Assembly: GCA_964547995.1 (NCBI GenBank)
Contig: CAZJRB010000016.1
Coordinates: 23,594-87,593, forward strand
DNA: 64,000 nucleotides
Reading direction: 5' to 3'
Source: CAZJRB01 sp964547995
GTDB taxonomy: Bacteria > Planctomycetota > Planctomycetia > Pirellulales > Thermoguttaceae
The position numbers were made by a program, and so were the translations under genes. Shown one piece after another: positions 7,229-16,834 of the stretch; within the stretch, counting starts at the first letter, position 1; every line of letters starts with the position of its first letter. The notes beneath the pieces are model-generated. The model was not told the DNA's origin. It worked only from the letters and a program-made list of their open reading frames with translations, and did not search any database.

Positions 7229-8515
7229 GTGAAGAAACGCCTGTTGACGATCATCGGTCCCGGCATTCTGGTTGCCGCTACGGGGGTTGGGGCGGGGGAC
7301 CTGGCGACCGGGGCGTTTACCGGCAGCAAGCTCGGCGTGGCCGTGCTTTGGGCCGTTCTGCTCGGGGCCGGGTTGAAGTTCCTGTTGAACGAAGGGCTCG
7401 CCCGGTGGCAACTCGCCACCGGCACCACGCTTTTGGAAGGAAGCGTGGCCAACTTCGGCCGGCCGGTCCAGATGCTGTTTCTCGCCTACCTGCTCGTCTG
7501 GAGCTTCCTTGTCAGCGGTGCATTGATGAGCGCGTGCGGGGTAACGTACCACGCGATTGCCCCGTTCCTTGGTCCCGAGACCGACAAGATTATCTACGGG
7601 CTGATGCACAGCGCGCTGGCCGTTCTGCTGATCCGGCTCGGCGGCTACCGGCTGTTCGAGAAGGTGATGAGCGTGTGTATCGCCGTCATGTTCGTCGTGG
7701 TAGTGGCGACGGCCGTGGCGTTGCAGCCGGCATGGGGCGAGGTCGCCCGCGGGATTTTCCGGCCGACGATTCCGCCAAAAGGTATCGGCTGGACGGTCGC
7801 CCTGATGGGCGGCGTCGGCGGTACCGTCACGGTCCTTTGCTACGGATACTGGATTCGGGAGGAAGGGCGGTCGGGGGCCGAGGACCTGGCGGTCTGCCGG
7901 ATCGATCTGGCCGTCGGGTACGCGATGACCGCCCTGTTCGGGCTCGCCATGGTCATCATCGGCACCACCATCGAACCCGGCGGGAAAGGGACCACGCTGA
8001 TCGTCAACCTGGCCGACAGACTTGAGAGCGTGCTGGGGCCCGTTGCGAGATGGGCGTTTCTGGTCGGGGCGTACGGGGCCGTGTTCAGCAGCCTGTTGGG
8101 CGTTTGGCAGAGCGTACCTTACCTGTTCGCCGACTTTTGGGGAATGGCCCGAAGCGGCCGCAGCGACGCCGGGCGCCGGGTGGATACGAAGTCGTGGCCC
8201 TACCAGATTTACATGCTCGCCCTGGCGACGGTCCCGGCGGTCTTGTTATGGATCGGTTTTGAAAAGGTCCAAAAATACTATGCCGTGATCGGGGCGATGT
8301 TCATCCCCATGCTCGCCGTCGCCTTGCTGGTGCTCAACGGCCGCAGCAAACTGGTCGGGCGGGACTATCGCAATTCGTGGTTTACGGCCTTGCTGCTGAT
8401 CGGGGCGATCGTGTTCTTTCTGTTCATGCTGTGGTTGAAAGTCTTTCCGGCGGAAGCAGCGGTTGACATTCCAGCGGATTGCCTACAAAATGCCGTGTCC
8501 GAGGGGCATTTTTGA
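7229..8515 (+). CDS. Nramp-family-like membrane transporter, atypical metal site
   Basis: 428 residues with about eleven hydrophobic segments; begins with GTG at 7229 (MKKRLLTIIGPGILVAATG), 14 bases after the DUF4276 gene. The opening GPGILVAATGVGAGDL is the Nramp TM1 region, but the metal-binding DPGN is replaced by GAGD. The TM6 region (GAYGAVFSSLLGVWQSVPY) lacks the MPH methionine of classical Mn/Fe transporters. It therefore belongs to a divergent Nramp-related branch whose substrate cannot be read from sequence. Close spacing may reflect readthrough rather than a shared function with the ATPase pair. Confidence 0.8.
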   Translation: MKKRLLTIIGPGILVAATGVGAGDLATGAFTGSKLGVAVLWAVLLGAGLKFLLNEGLARWQLATGTTLLEGSVANFGRPVQMLFLAYLLVWSFLVSGALMSACGVTYHAIAPFLGPETDKIIYGLMHSALAVLLIRLGGYRLFEKVMSVCIAVMFVVVVATAVALQPAWGEVARGIFRPTIPPKGIGWTVALMGGVGGTVTVLCYGYWIREEGRSGAEDLAVCRIDLAVGYAMTALFGLAMVIIGTTIEPGGKGTTLIVNLADRLESVLGPVARWAFLVGAYGAVFSSLLGVWQSVPYLFADFWGMARSGRSDAGRRVDTKSWPYQIYMLALATVPAVLLWIGFEKVQKYYAVIGAMFIPMLAVALLVLNGRSKLVGRDYRNSWFTALLLIGAIVFFLFMLWLKVFPAEAAVDIPADCLQNAVSEGHF

Positions 8516-8580
8516 GAAATGCCCGGAAAAACCGATCCCGGTCCGCATGGCGGCGGGCAACTAATTGTGGGAGGGAAAAG

Positions 8581-9480
8581 ATGGCCGACAAAGACATGGC
8601 GTCCCGAAAAGAAGCGATTACCGCCCTGGGGTACATGGGGCCGGCGGCCATTCCGGCCCTCGTCGAGGCACTCCACGATGGGAACGAGGGGATCCAGAAA
8701 TATGCCGCCCAGATCCTGAGCAAGATGGGTTCGGAAGCGGTGCCGGTCCTGGAAGCTGTGCTTGAGGATCAGGATGAGGCTGCCGCGGTACGAGATGTCG
8801 CCGCCGAGGCGTTGGGGAACATGGGACCGGCGGCATCCTCCGCCATCCCGACTCTCGTTCGGGTGTTTGCACACGACCCGGATGAGGTCGTCCAGTACGA
8901 TGCCGCTTTGGCCCTGGTGAAGATGGGAAAACACGCTATACCCGCTTTCGAATCGGTGTTGCAGGAAGAAGACGTGGAAGTCCGACGCAGGGCGGCGCAC
9001 ATCCTGGGCGCCTTCGGCTCGGAAGCCATTCCCGTACTCGAGAAGGCGCTCCTGGACGAAGACATTTGGGTGCAGACGAGCGTGGCCTTCGCCTTGGGCA
9101 ATATCGGTCCGCAAGCGATTCCCGTCCTCGGCGCCCTGCTGAGGCATGAAGGCGTGCGGGAAAATGCGGCCCTGGCCTTGCGGGTCATCGGTGCGGAATC
9201 CGTGCCTACCCTCGTCGAAGCACTGAAGGACAAGGAAGCCCAATTCCATGCTGCCAAGGCCCTCACCGAACTGGGGCCGGCAGCAAAATCCGCCATTCCC
9301 GCCCTGACCGAAGCACTTAAGGAGGAAGAGATCCGGTATTTCGCTGCCAACGCGCTGAAGAGCATAGGCCCGGAAGCCGAGTCCGCCATCCCGGCCCTCG
9401 AAGAAGTCTTCCACGAAACCGAGGACTTCTTGACCAGCAAAGCGATTGAGGAGGCGCTGGAAAGCCTCCGGGGTAGTTGA
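8581..9480 (+). CDS. HEAT-repeat protein
   Basis: 299 residues from ATG 8581, chosen because GGGAGGG sits about eight bases upstream; an in-frame ATG at 8479 would overlap the transporter gene. Essentially the whole protein is about nine 30-32-residue HEAT/PBS-lyase-type repeats of the pattern AIPAL..AL.D....V...AA.AL..MG. No signal peptide and no catalytic residues. Such proteins are usually binding scaffolds; the partner is unknown. Confidence 0.85.
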   Translation: MADKDMASRKEAITALGYMGPAAIPALVEALHDGNEGIQKYAAQILSKMGSEAVPVLEAVLEDQDEAAAVRDVAAEALGNMGPAASSAIPTLVRVFAHDPDEVVQYDAALALVKMGKHAIPAFESVLQEEDVEVRRRAAHILGAFGSEAIPVLEKALLDEDIWVQTSVAFALGNIGPQAIPVLGALLRHEGVRENAALALRVIGAESVPTLVEALKDKEAQFHAAKALTELGPAAKSAIPALTEALKEEEIRYFAANALKSIGPEAESAIPALEEVFHETEDFLTSKAIEEALESLRGS

Positions 9481-9565
9481 TCGTCTCCCCCATCTCGCTA
9501 TTTCGGGGGGCTCTCGTATAAGGGAAAATTTTTTCTAATTGCGAGAATCCATCTCTTGCAATCTC

Positions 9566-9593
9566 TTGCAATAGCCGTGTGTCGGATTATAAT
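9566..9593 (+). promoter_or_regulatory. Candidate sigma70-type promoter
   Basis: TTGCAA (9566-9571), a 16-base spacer and TATAAT (9588-9593), about 125 bases upstream of the FHA-SUMF1 gene. The surrounding 9520-9600 stretch is clearly AT-richer than its surroundings. A short direct repeat (ATCTCTTGCA twice, 9551-9570) overlaps the -35 box. Confidence 0.4.
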
Positions 9594-9718
9594 TAGTTTT
9601 TGCCGGCTTACAGCCGATATTTCCCCCACCAGTGTGGTATCCTGCCGGCTAGCCAAACCTGCCAACAGGGTTTTTCCCTCACACCCACGTTCCCACAAAC
9701 CGTAGGGACAGAGCCACG

Positions 9719-12262
9719 ATGTATGGTGAACTGGTGCCTTTGGAGGACGGGGACCCTATCCCGTTGTCGAAGCCGTTCTTGCGCATTGGACGACGCCGGT
9801 CCTCCGATATCGTTCTGCGTGATCCTGAGGTCTCCAGTTGCCATGCGGAACTGAGGATCATCGACGGCTATTGGTGGGTATTCGACAAGAGGAGCAAGAA
9901 CGGGGTTTGGGTCAACGGCGTCTCTGTCCCCAAGAAGCGGCTCGATCCGGGCGACATTGTGGCGTTTGGCAAACCGGAGTACGTGGTCGAGTACCCCGAG
10001 CAGGAGCAAGCGGAGGACGGGGAAATCTCCTCGAAACTGGCCGGGTTCCTGGAAATCGTGGAGGCGGGACAACTGACTGCCGGCAAGCAAAAACACGCTG
10101 GACGATACACAGTGGGGGCAAACGGGCGAGAGATCAGCGCACAATTACATGCAGCTCATGAGCGCCGAGAACGCATGTTGATTATCGGCGCAACCATTTG
10201 CGTCGGCGCCCTTGTCTTATTGGCTATCGGCGTTTGGGCTTTCCGGTCGAGCGGCAAGCCGGGTGACCATGCTGCGCCGGTTGCCGAATTGCCCGAGGTC
10301 GGGCAACCGAAGAAACCGGCAGACATTCCCCGGACGCCCTCGCCTGCCGGCAAGAGATCGCAGGATGCCAAGGCCGATCCCGGGTTGCGCAAGCCCCGCG
10401 ATACGGACGGGCCTGCCGGAGGGCAGAATGCCCAAGCCACCGAGCGAGAGGCGCCCGGCGAACAGGCCGTGACAGCAGCAAAACAAGAACCGCTATCGGA
10501 GCCGAAGATCAACGGCGCGACAGATGTCGCGGCAAAGGCCGCGCCGCCGGTCGAGCCTCCAATACCGGGGACGAAAAGATTACCCCTCCCCGCCCTCGAA
10601 GCACAGGAGAAAATGGCCCGGCAATTTGACGAGGTCTACAAATTCTCCCAGCAGATATCCGCTGCACAGAAGGCGGAACTCTCCAAGAGGCTGTTTGAGC
10701 TGGGCAAGAGGTCGCAAGGGGGACCGGTGGAGAAATTCGTGTTCTTCCGGAAAGCCATGGAGCTGGCCGGCGACTACGGTGACGCGGACCTGATGCTTCA
10801 GGTCGTGGATTCGATCGGCGAAGAGTTTGACGTCGACGCGCTGAATGTCAAGCAAAAGGTCCTGGTCGGTTTCGTCGCAGGCACGCCCGGCGAGGAAAGG
10901 GTCAAGTCCTTTTTCGATCATGCCGACGCGGTAATCGACGAGGCCCTGGCGGCGGGCCGTTGTGATGTTGCCGTGAATCTCGCCGAGGCAGCGTACGGCC
11001 TGAGCCAGAAATCGGCCGGCAAGAACTTCCGGAAACATGCGTACGACCGCCGCAACCAAGTGCAGAAGCTGGCCGCGACGTGGGCGAAAATTCAAGAGGC
11101 CCGGACAGCCTTGAAGGCCGACCCCGATGATCCGCAAGCCAATCTGGCCCTTGGCCGCTGGCTCTGTCTCACCCAGGGGCAGTGGGAGCAGGGGTTGCCG
11201 CATCTGGCCAAGTGCAGCGACCCGGCCCTGCAAAGCCTGGCCGTGCGGGAACTGATTTCGCCGCCGGCCGAGCCGGGCGGCCAGGTCAAACTCGCCGACG
11301 ACTGGTGGGCTTTGGCCGCACAAAACGAGGGCCAGCAGAAGGTCGCCATGATGCTCCACGCCGGCAACTGGTACGAAAACGCGGCCCCCAAACTTCCCGA
11401 AGGCTTTGCCAGGGACAAGGTCGCGAACCGGCTCGCCGAGATCGAAAAGATCGGACATCCCGCCGAATCCGGAACTGCCGTCGCTTCGGGCGAGAAGAAA
11501 CCGGCCGTCGGCTCGCCGCGAACGTCAAGACTTCGCAACGAAATGACGCTCGATCTGGGCGGCGGGGTGAAAATGGAGTTCGTTCTGATCCCCGCCGGAT
11601 CGTTTGTGATGGGCGACGCTGCCGGGAAGAACCACGAAAAGCCGGCCCACAAGGTGACTATTTCCCAACCGTTCTACCTGGGCAAGTACGAGGTTACCCA
11701 AGAGCAATGGCAGGCACTGATGGGTAACAACCCGAGCAAGCTGGAGGGGTCGAAAAACCCCGTCGAGTCCGTAAGCTGGGAAGACTGCCAGTCGTTCCTC
11801 AAGAAGCTCAACGAGGAGTTCGGGAAAAGCGGCGCGACGTTCAGCTTGCCAACGGAGGCCCAGTGGGAATATGCGTGCCGGGCGGGGAGCACAACCAAGT
11901 GGTCCTTTGGCGATGATGAGGCGCCGGTTGGCGACTTCGGCTGGTTCAGCGACAACTCGTCAGGCAAGACGCATCCGGTGGGTCAGAAAAAACCCAATGC
12001 CTGGGGGCTGTACGATATGCACGGCAACGTGATGGAATGGTGTGCGGACCCTTACGGCAAGGCCTACTATGAATCGTCCCCGTCGGTTGATCCGCCGGGC
12101 CCGGCTTCCAGCGACTGGCGCGTGGTCCGCGGCGGCAGCTTCAACTTCGGCGCAGAGGGGCAACGTTCGGCATGTCGCGTCACCGGCTGGCCGGCGGAAT
12201 CTTTCAACGACTATGGCTTCCGTGTTGCCGGGACCGCTGCGAAAGCCGGGGGTTCCCGCTGA
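9719..12262 (+). CDS. FHA - transmembrane - SUMF1 (FGE-fold) protein
   Basis: 847 residues. An N-terminal FHA domain (about 20-90) keeps GRR (24-26), the SSCH strand and SKNGVWVNG (59-67), so it should bind phosphothreonine. A transmembrane helix at 153-175 follows, then a Pro/Ala/Lys-rich stretch, a helical region to about 590, and a C-terminal SUMF1/FGE-sulfatase fold beginning EFVLIPAGSFVMG and including YEVTQEQW, LPTEAQWEYACRAG, GLYDMHGNVMEWC and VRGGSFN. Topology suggests a cytoplasmic FHA and an external SUMF1 domain. Both active-site cysteines of true formylglycine-generating enzymes are absent after GGSF, so it is probably a binding or structural variant, not a sulfatase activator. 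Confidence 0.85.
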   Translation: MYGELVPLEDGDPIPLSKPFLRIGRRRSSDIVLRDPEVSSCHAELRIIDGYWWVFDKRSKNGVWVNGVSVPKKRLDPGDIVAFGKPEYVVEYPEQEQAEDGEISSKLAGFLEIVEAGQLTAGKQKHAGRYTVGANGREISAQLHAAHERRERMLIIGATICVGALVLLAIGVWAFRSSGKPGDHAAPVAELPEVGQPKKPADIPRTPSPAGKRSQDAKADPGLRKPRDTDGPAGGQNAQATEREAPGEQAVTAAKQEPLSEPKINGATDVAAKAAPPVEPPIPGTKRLPLPALEAQEKMARQFDEVYKFSQQISAAQKAELSKRLFELGKRSQGGPVEKFVFFRKAMELAGDYGDADLMLQVVDSIGEEFDVDALNVKQKVLVGFVAGTPGEERVKSFFDHADAVIDEALAAGRCDVAVNLAEAAYGLSQKSAGKNFRKHAYDRRNQVQKLAATWAKIQEARTALKADPDDPQANLALGRWLCLTQGQWEQGLPHLAKCSDPALQSLAVRELISPPAEPGGQVKLADDWWALAAQNEGQQKVAMMLHAGNWYENAAPKLPEGFARDKVANRLAEIEKIGHPAESGTAVASGEKKPAVGSPRTSRLRNEMTLDLGGGVKMEFVLIPAGSFVMGDAAGKNHEKPAHKVTISQPFYLGKYEVTQEQWQALMGNNPSKLEGSKNPVESVSWEDCQSFLKKLNEEFGKSGATFSLPTEAQWEYACRAGSTTKWSFGDDEAPVGDFGWFSDNSSGKTHPVGQKKPNAWGLYDMHGNVMEWCADPYGKAYYESSPSVDPPGPASSDWRVVRGGSFNFGAEGQRSACRVTGWPAESFNDYGFRVAGTAAKAGGSR

Positions 12263-12293
12263 CGCCGGACGTGGCCGCCGGCACGGAGAGTGC

Positions 12294-13016
12294 TTATTCC
12301 GACTTCGGATCTTTTGGGTCGCGCCCGGCGGCCCAGTAGAGCCCGCGGACGACCAGCCGCTGAAAGTGCGGATTCGTCCAAGCGGCCTTTCCGTGACCGA
12401 GGGTAGTGTTGAAGACACGGCCTTTGCCGAACTTCTGCACCCAGATCATGGACTGTTGCTCTTTTCCGCGGTCGACTCGGCCGAGGCTGTGGAGCTTGAA
12501 ATCCGGGTGATACTTGTCGCGGTAGGTTTCGTCGGAGATTTCGAAGTCTTTCATGGGCGCGGTAATCGGGTGTTTTTTGTCATCAATCCGAATCGTGAAC
12601 TTTCCGCCGCCGTGCCCTATAAACCGGCCGCCCAAGAGTCTCCAAAAGACGTCGGATTTTTTGAACGAGTCGGTGGCGTGTACGCCGGCGAGGCCGCCCC
12701 CGCCGCTGACGAAGTCGTCGAGCCCCTTCTCCTGCTCGGGATTGGCGAAGTTCCCCCCCGAGCCGTAGAACAAGACCAGGTCGTACTTGGTGATGTTCTC
12801 GCGTTTGAGATCATCGAGGTTCTTGAAAAAGGTGACGTCGAAGTCACCCGTCTTTTCGAGCACCTCCGACATGAGGGCGTTGAAGCCTTTCAAATCGTGG
12901 CCGCCGCCGCCCAACAGCAACACCTTGATTTTCTCGGCGCCGGCGGCATTGCCCGCCAGGCCGACCGCTGTCAGGGCGGTCAATGTAAACGTCAGAAAAC
13001 ACTTTCGACAAGACAT
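12294..13016 (-). CDS. Secreted ThuA-domain (glutamine-amidotransferase fold) protein
   Basis: 240 residues from ATG 13016, chosen because a GGAGGGAGATC ribosome site is immediately upstream; the frame is open further upstream. Signal peptide about 1-28 (ending NAAGA). The body (KIKVLLLGGGGHDLKGF, YDLVLFYGSGG, SGGGGLAGVHATDSF, FGKGRVFNTTLGHG) is a ThuA domain, originally named after trehalose utilisation and abundant in planctomycetes. Activity is unknown; neighbours give no pathway. It is convergent with the FHA-SUMF1 gene, 31 bases apart. Confidence 0.85.
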   Translation of the reverse strand: MSCRKCFLTFTLTALTAVGLAGNAAGAEKIKVLLLGGGGHDLKGFNALMSEVLEKTGDFDVTFFKNLDDLKRENITKYDLVLFYGSGGNFANPEQEKGLDDFVSGGGGLAGVHATDSFKKSDVFWRLLGGRFIGHGGGKFTIRIDDKKHPITAPMKDFEISDETYRDKYHPDFKLHSLGRVDRGKEQQSMIWVQKFGKGRVFNTTLGHGKAAWTNPHFQRLVVRGLYWAAGRDPKDPKSE

Positions 13017-13145
13017 GTTCAGATCTCCCTCCATTCTAACTAAGACTTCCGGAGTACTGGCGGGCCGGCGCATTGCTGCCTTCTTGTTCCCCATTTTTCC
13101 TGCAGGGCGGCTTGGTGTCAATGCCCCGGCGGGAATTTGGCCCAT

Positions 13146-16100
13146 CTATCTCCGCGACCGGCCGTTGCCGCGCCTGCTGCCGTTGGGTGGTGCGATCAGC
13201 AGCCGGGCATTGCCGGGGCCAAGGAGGTCGTCGACGCGGGCACGCATTTCGGGGTTGATCTCCACCCGGAGCTTCTCGCATTTGCACGCCACGCGGCTGC
13301 CGTCGGCCAACTGGATCATCAACTGCAATTCACACTTGCCCGGGTAGCCCCGGAGTATCTCGTAAAGCTGCTCCAAGCCCTCTTGCCCGTGAGTGCTCTC
13401 GACGACGCGGATCAGCATGCCGCGGGTGTATCGGGTACCGACGTCCGCAAGCGCAATCAGCTCCTTGACGATCACGTTGACGTCGTCGCTGCCGGGCCGT
13501 TTGTCGACCGCCCCCTGGACGATCACGATGGTGTCGTTCTTGACCATATCGCCGTGCCGCTGGAAGGGCTCGGGCCAGAGGATACATCGCATGGCGCCGT
13601 CACTGTCTTCCAGGAGAAACGTGGCGTAGCGGCTGGGGCTACCCGGCTTGGGGTTCTTGGTATTGGAAAGCTTGATCGCGCCGAGCATCCCGCCGAGGAC
13701 GACGTCGGCGCCGTGTTTCAGGTTTGCCGCTTCGGTCGACGTATACGTGCAGTAGGTGTTGAGCGTTTCCCGATGCTCATCCAGCGGGTGGCTGGAAAGG
13801 TAGAATCCGAGGGCTTCCTTTTCCTTGGCGAGTTTGTCGCGCTCTTCCCACTCGGGCAAATCGGGCAGATTGACGGCAGCGTCTTCCAGTTCTTCGTCGG
13901 GGCCGAAGAGTCCCATTTGTCCGCTGCGGCGGTCGGCTGCTGCTGCTGCGCCGGATTGAACGGCCCGGTCGATTACGGCAAACAACTGCGAACGATGTGC
14001 GCCGAGGGAATCGAACGCCCCTGCCTTGATCAAGGTTTCCAGCGTGGAGCGGTTGCAGATTCCGGGATCAACGCGTTCGCAAAAATCGAACAGGCTGCGA
14101 TAGCGACCGTCCTTTTTGCGGGAAGCGGCAACGGCATCGGCGGCCGCGTCGCCACATCCCTTGATGGCGGCGAGCCCGAAGTGGATTTTCCCGCTCTCGA
14201 CGGTGAATTCCCGTTCCGAGGAATTGACGTCGGGCGCTGTGACTTCGATCTCCATCCGCTGGCAGTCCTCAAGATGCTCGACGAGCGAGTCCCTGCGTTT
14301 GAAGTTCCGCCCGGGAATGTCGCTCGACAGCAGGGCCGCCATGAACTCGACGGGGTAATGGGCCTTCAAGTAAGCGGTCATGTACGCGATCAGGGCGTAG
14401 GCCGTCGAGTGGCTCTTGTTGAAGCCGTAACCGGCAAACTTCTCGATCAGCTCGAACATGTCGGCACCCTTTCTTTTGGACATCCCGTTCTTGTGGGCGC
14501 CTTCGACGAATTGCTCGCGGAACTTGGCGATCATCGGCAGGTTTTTCTTGCCGATTGCCTTGATGCACGTATACGCGCTGGCGAGCGGGATGTTGCCGAG
14601 CCGGTTGAGAATCCGCATCACCTGCTCCTGGTAGACCATCACTCCGTGGGTTTCCTTGAGGACCTCTTTCATGACGGGATGCGGATAGACGGCCTTCTGC
14701 CGACCGTGTTTGACTTGGATGTAGTCGTCGACCATGCCGCCTTCGAGCGGGCCGGGCCGGTAGAGCGCGGCGGTGGCGATGATGTCGCGGAAGTCGTCCG
14801 GTTTCATCCGCTGCAACAGGTCGCGGATGCCGCCGCTTTCCAATTGGAAAATTCCTTTCGTCTCTCCCCGGCAGAGCAGGGCAAACGTTTCCTTGTCGTC
14901 CAATGGAAAGCGATACGGATCGACCTTCTCGCCGGTCGTCTGTTCGATTAACCGGGCAACCTTGGAGAGGATGGTAAGATTCCGCAGGCCCAGGAAATCC
15001 ATCTTCAAGAGTCCTGCCGCTTCGACGTCCGCGTGTGCCCATTGCGTGACGATTTCTTCCTTGCCGCCGACGTGCTGCAACGGAACGTACTCGGTCAACG
15101 GGCGATCGGCGATCACGACCGCGCAGGCGTGCGTACCGACGTTTCGGGCAAGGCCCTCGATCTGCATCGCCAGTTCGAGCAGCTCGCGGACCTCGGCATC
15201 GGCCTCGTGCGCCCTGCGGAGTTGATCGCTTTTTTGGATCGCATCTTTGATCGTGATCCCCAGTTCGTCCGGAATCATGGCGACAACGGCGTCGACTCGC
15301 GGGATCGACAATCCCAGCGCCCGGCCCGTATCGCGCACGGCCGCGCGTGCTGCCAGCGTATTGAAAGTGCCGATCTGGGCCACGTTCCCGACGTCGTACT
15401 TCTCCTTGACGTAATCCATCACCTCGCCGCGCCGTTCCTTATCGAAGTCGATGTCGATGTCGGGCGTTTCCCGGCGGTTCTCGTCGAGAAAGCGCTCGAA
15501 CAGCAGGTCGTATTCCAGCGGACAAACATGGCTCATATACAACGCGTGGCAAACCAGCGACCCGACGCCCGATCCCCGGGCGGTAACCTCGATTCCCCGG
15601 GAACGGGCAAATCGCACGAAGTCCCACACGATCAGGAAGTAGTTGGGGAATCCCAGCTTGTTGATCACGTCCAATTCGCGGTCGAGCCGGGCCATGACCT
15701 CTTCGGTCAGATTCCCGTCGACCATCCGGACGGGGTTGTCCGCGTAGCGGTTCTTCAACCCCTTCAGGCACAATTCGCGGAGATACTCTTCCGAGGTTTT
15801 CCCTTTCGGCGGGTGGAAGACCGGGAAGTGGCGATTACCCAACTCCAGCTCGATCTTCACACCGTCGGCGATTTTCTGCGATCGCTTCACGGCGTCTTCG
15901 TGGCCGGGAAAGGCGGCGTACATCTCCTCGGGGCTCCGCAGGTAGAACTGGTCCCCCTCCATCCGCATCCGGTCGCTGTCGGTGCGAAACTTTCCGGTAT
16001 TCACGCACAGCAGGATGTCTTGTGCTCCGGCGTCTTCACGATGGACGTAGTGGACGTCGTTGGTAGCGACCAGCGGGATGCCGGTCTGCTTCGATATCTC

Positions 16101-16691
16101 GGTGCAACCCTCCAAAATGATTTGCTGCACGTCGAGACCGTTGTTCTGGATTTCGAGGTAGTAGTCGTCGCCGAAGATGCGGCGGTACCACCGGGCGATT
16201 TCAACGGCCTTGTCGATGGCCGCATCACCCCCGGAAAGGATCACGCGACTGATCTCGCCGGACGCGCAGCCGCTGAGGCAGATCAGGCCTTCGCAATGTG
16301 ATTCGAGCAGCTCCTTGTCGATCCGCGGCCTGAAGTAGAACCCGTCGAGGAAGGCCGCCGAGGAGAGCTTCAGCAGGTTCTTGAAGCCGGCACGGTTTTT
16401 GGCCAGCAGGGTGAGGTGATAGCTGGCCTCTTTGATGTTGCCGCTTTCCTTCGCAAAACGGCTGCCGGGTGCGACGTAGGCCTCGAAACCGAGGATCGGC
16501 TTGATACCCAACTCCTTGGCCTCGCGATAGAACTGCACCGCCCCGTGCAGATTGCCGTGGTCGGTCAGGGCCAGGGCGTTCATCCGCAGAGCTTTCGCGC
16601 GCTCGAGTAGTCGCCGCGGGGGCGCCGCCCCGTCGAGCAGGCTGTAATGACTGTGACAGTGGAGATGGGCAAAAGGGAGTGTGTCGCTCAC
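13146..16691 (-). CDS. dnaE: DNA polymerase III subunit alpha
   Basis: 1181 residues, standard for DnaE1. Replicative polymerase catalytic subunit. The PHP domain opens with HLHCHSHYSLLDGA, and the catalytic Asp triad lies partly in PDIDIDF. SGCASGEISR and GVMVYQEQVMRI are recognisable DnaE blocks, and GYGFNKSHSTAYA lies in the thumb/fingers region; an OB domain sits near the C-terminus. I chose the GTG at 16691 because GGAGGAC lies six bases upstream; an in-frame ATG at 16739 has no ribosome site. Downstream of an FHA gene (143-base gap). Confidence 0.96.
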   Translation of the reverse strand: MSDTLPFAHLHCHSHYSLLDGAAPPRRLLERAKALRMNALALTDHGNLHGAVQFYREAKELGIKPILGFEAYVAPGSRFAKESGNIKEASYHLTLLAKNRAGFKNLLKLSSAAFLDGFYFRPRIDKELLESHCEGLICLSGCASGEISRVILSGGDAAIDKAVEIARWYRRIFGDDYYLEIQNNGLDVQQIILEGCTEISKQTGIPLVATNDVHYVHREDAGAQDILLCVNTGKFRTDSDRMRMEGDQFYLRSPEEMYAAFPGHEDAVKRSQKIADGVKIELELGNRHFPVFHPPKGKTSEEYLRELCLKGLKNRYADNPVRMVDGNLTEEVMARLDRELDVINKLGFPNYFLIVWDFVRFARSRGIEVTARGSGVGSLVCHALYMSHVCPLEYDLLFERFLDENRRETPDIDIDFDKERRGEVMDYVKEKYDVGNVAQIGTFNTLAARAAVRDTGRALGLSIPRVDAVVAMIPDELGITIKDAIQKSDQLRRAHEADAEVRELLELAMQIEGLARNVGTHACAVVIADRPLTEYVPLQHVGGKEEIVTQWAHADVEAAGLLKMDFLGLRNLTILSKVARLIEQTTGEKVDPYRFPLDDKETFALLCRGETKGIFQLESGGIRDLLQRMKPDDFRDIIATAALYRPGPLEGGMVDDYIQVKHGRQKAVYPHPVMKEVLKETHGVMVYQEQVMRILNRLGNIPLASAYTCIKAIGKKNLPMIAKFREQFVEGAHKNGMSKRKGADMFELIEKFAGYGFNKSHSTAYALIAYMTAYLKAHYPVEFMAALLSSDIPGRNFKRRDSLVEHLEDCQRMEIEVTAPDVNSSEREFTVESGKIHFGLAAIKGCGDAAADAVAASRKKDGRYRSLFDFCERVDPGICNRSTLETLIKAGAFDSLGAHRSQLFAVIDRAVQSGAAAAADRRSGQMGLFGPDEELEDAAVNLPDLPEWEERDKLAKEKEALGFYLSSHPLDEHRETLNTYCTYTSTEAANLKHGADVVLGGMLGAIKLSNTKNPKPGSPSRYATFLLEDSDGAMRCILWPEPFQRHGDMVKNDTIVIVQGAVDKRPGSDDVNVIVKELIALADVGTRYTRGMLIRVVESTHGQEGLEQLYEILRGYPGKCELQLMIQLADGSRVACKCEKLRVEINPEMRARVDDLLGPGNARLLIAPPNGSRRGNGRSRR

Positions 16692-16834
16692 AGATGTCCT
16701 CCGTGTGTTGAGCAAAAAATCGTCCGTGTGCCGGTCCAAGAAATGGCGACGGCCCGTAGCCTGTGCGGAATTCTATCACGGCAGGGTGGCCGTGGCCAGA
16801 GGCTTCCGGGATTTCCGCTCCGACGGGCGGGCCG

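Noticed and set aside
9719..12262. SUMF1 protein as the formylglycine-generating enzyme for the sulfatase
   Set aside because: Both active-site cysteines after GGSF are missing.
13137..14951. 604-codon open frame on the plus strand
   Set aside because: It lies wholly opposite dnaE, which has full family motifs; long antisense frames are expected at this G+C content.
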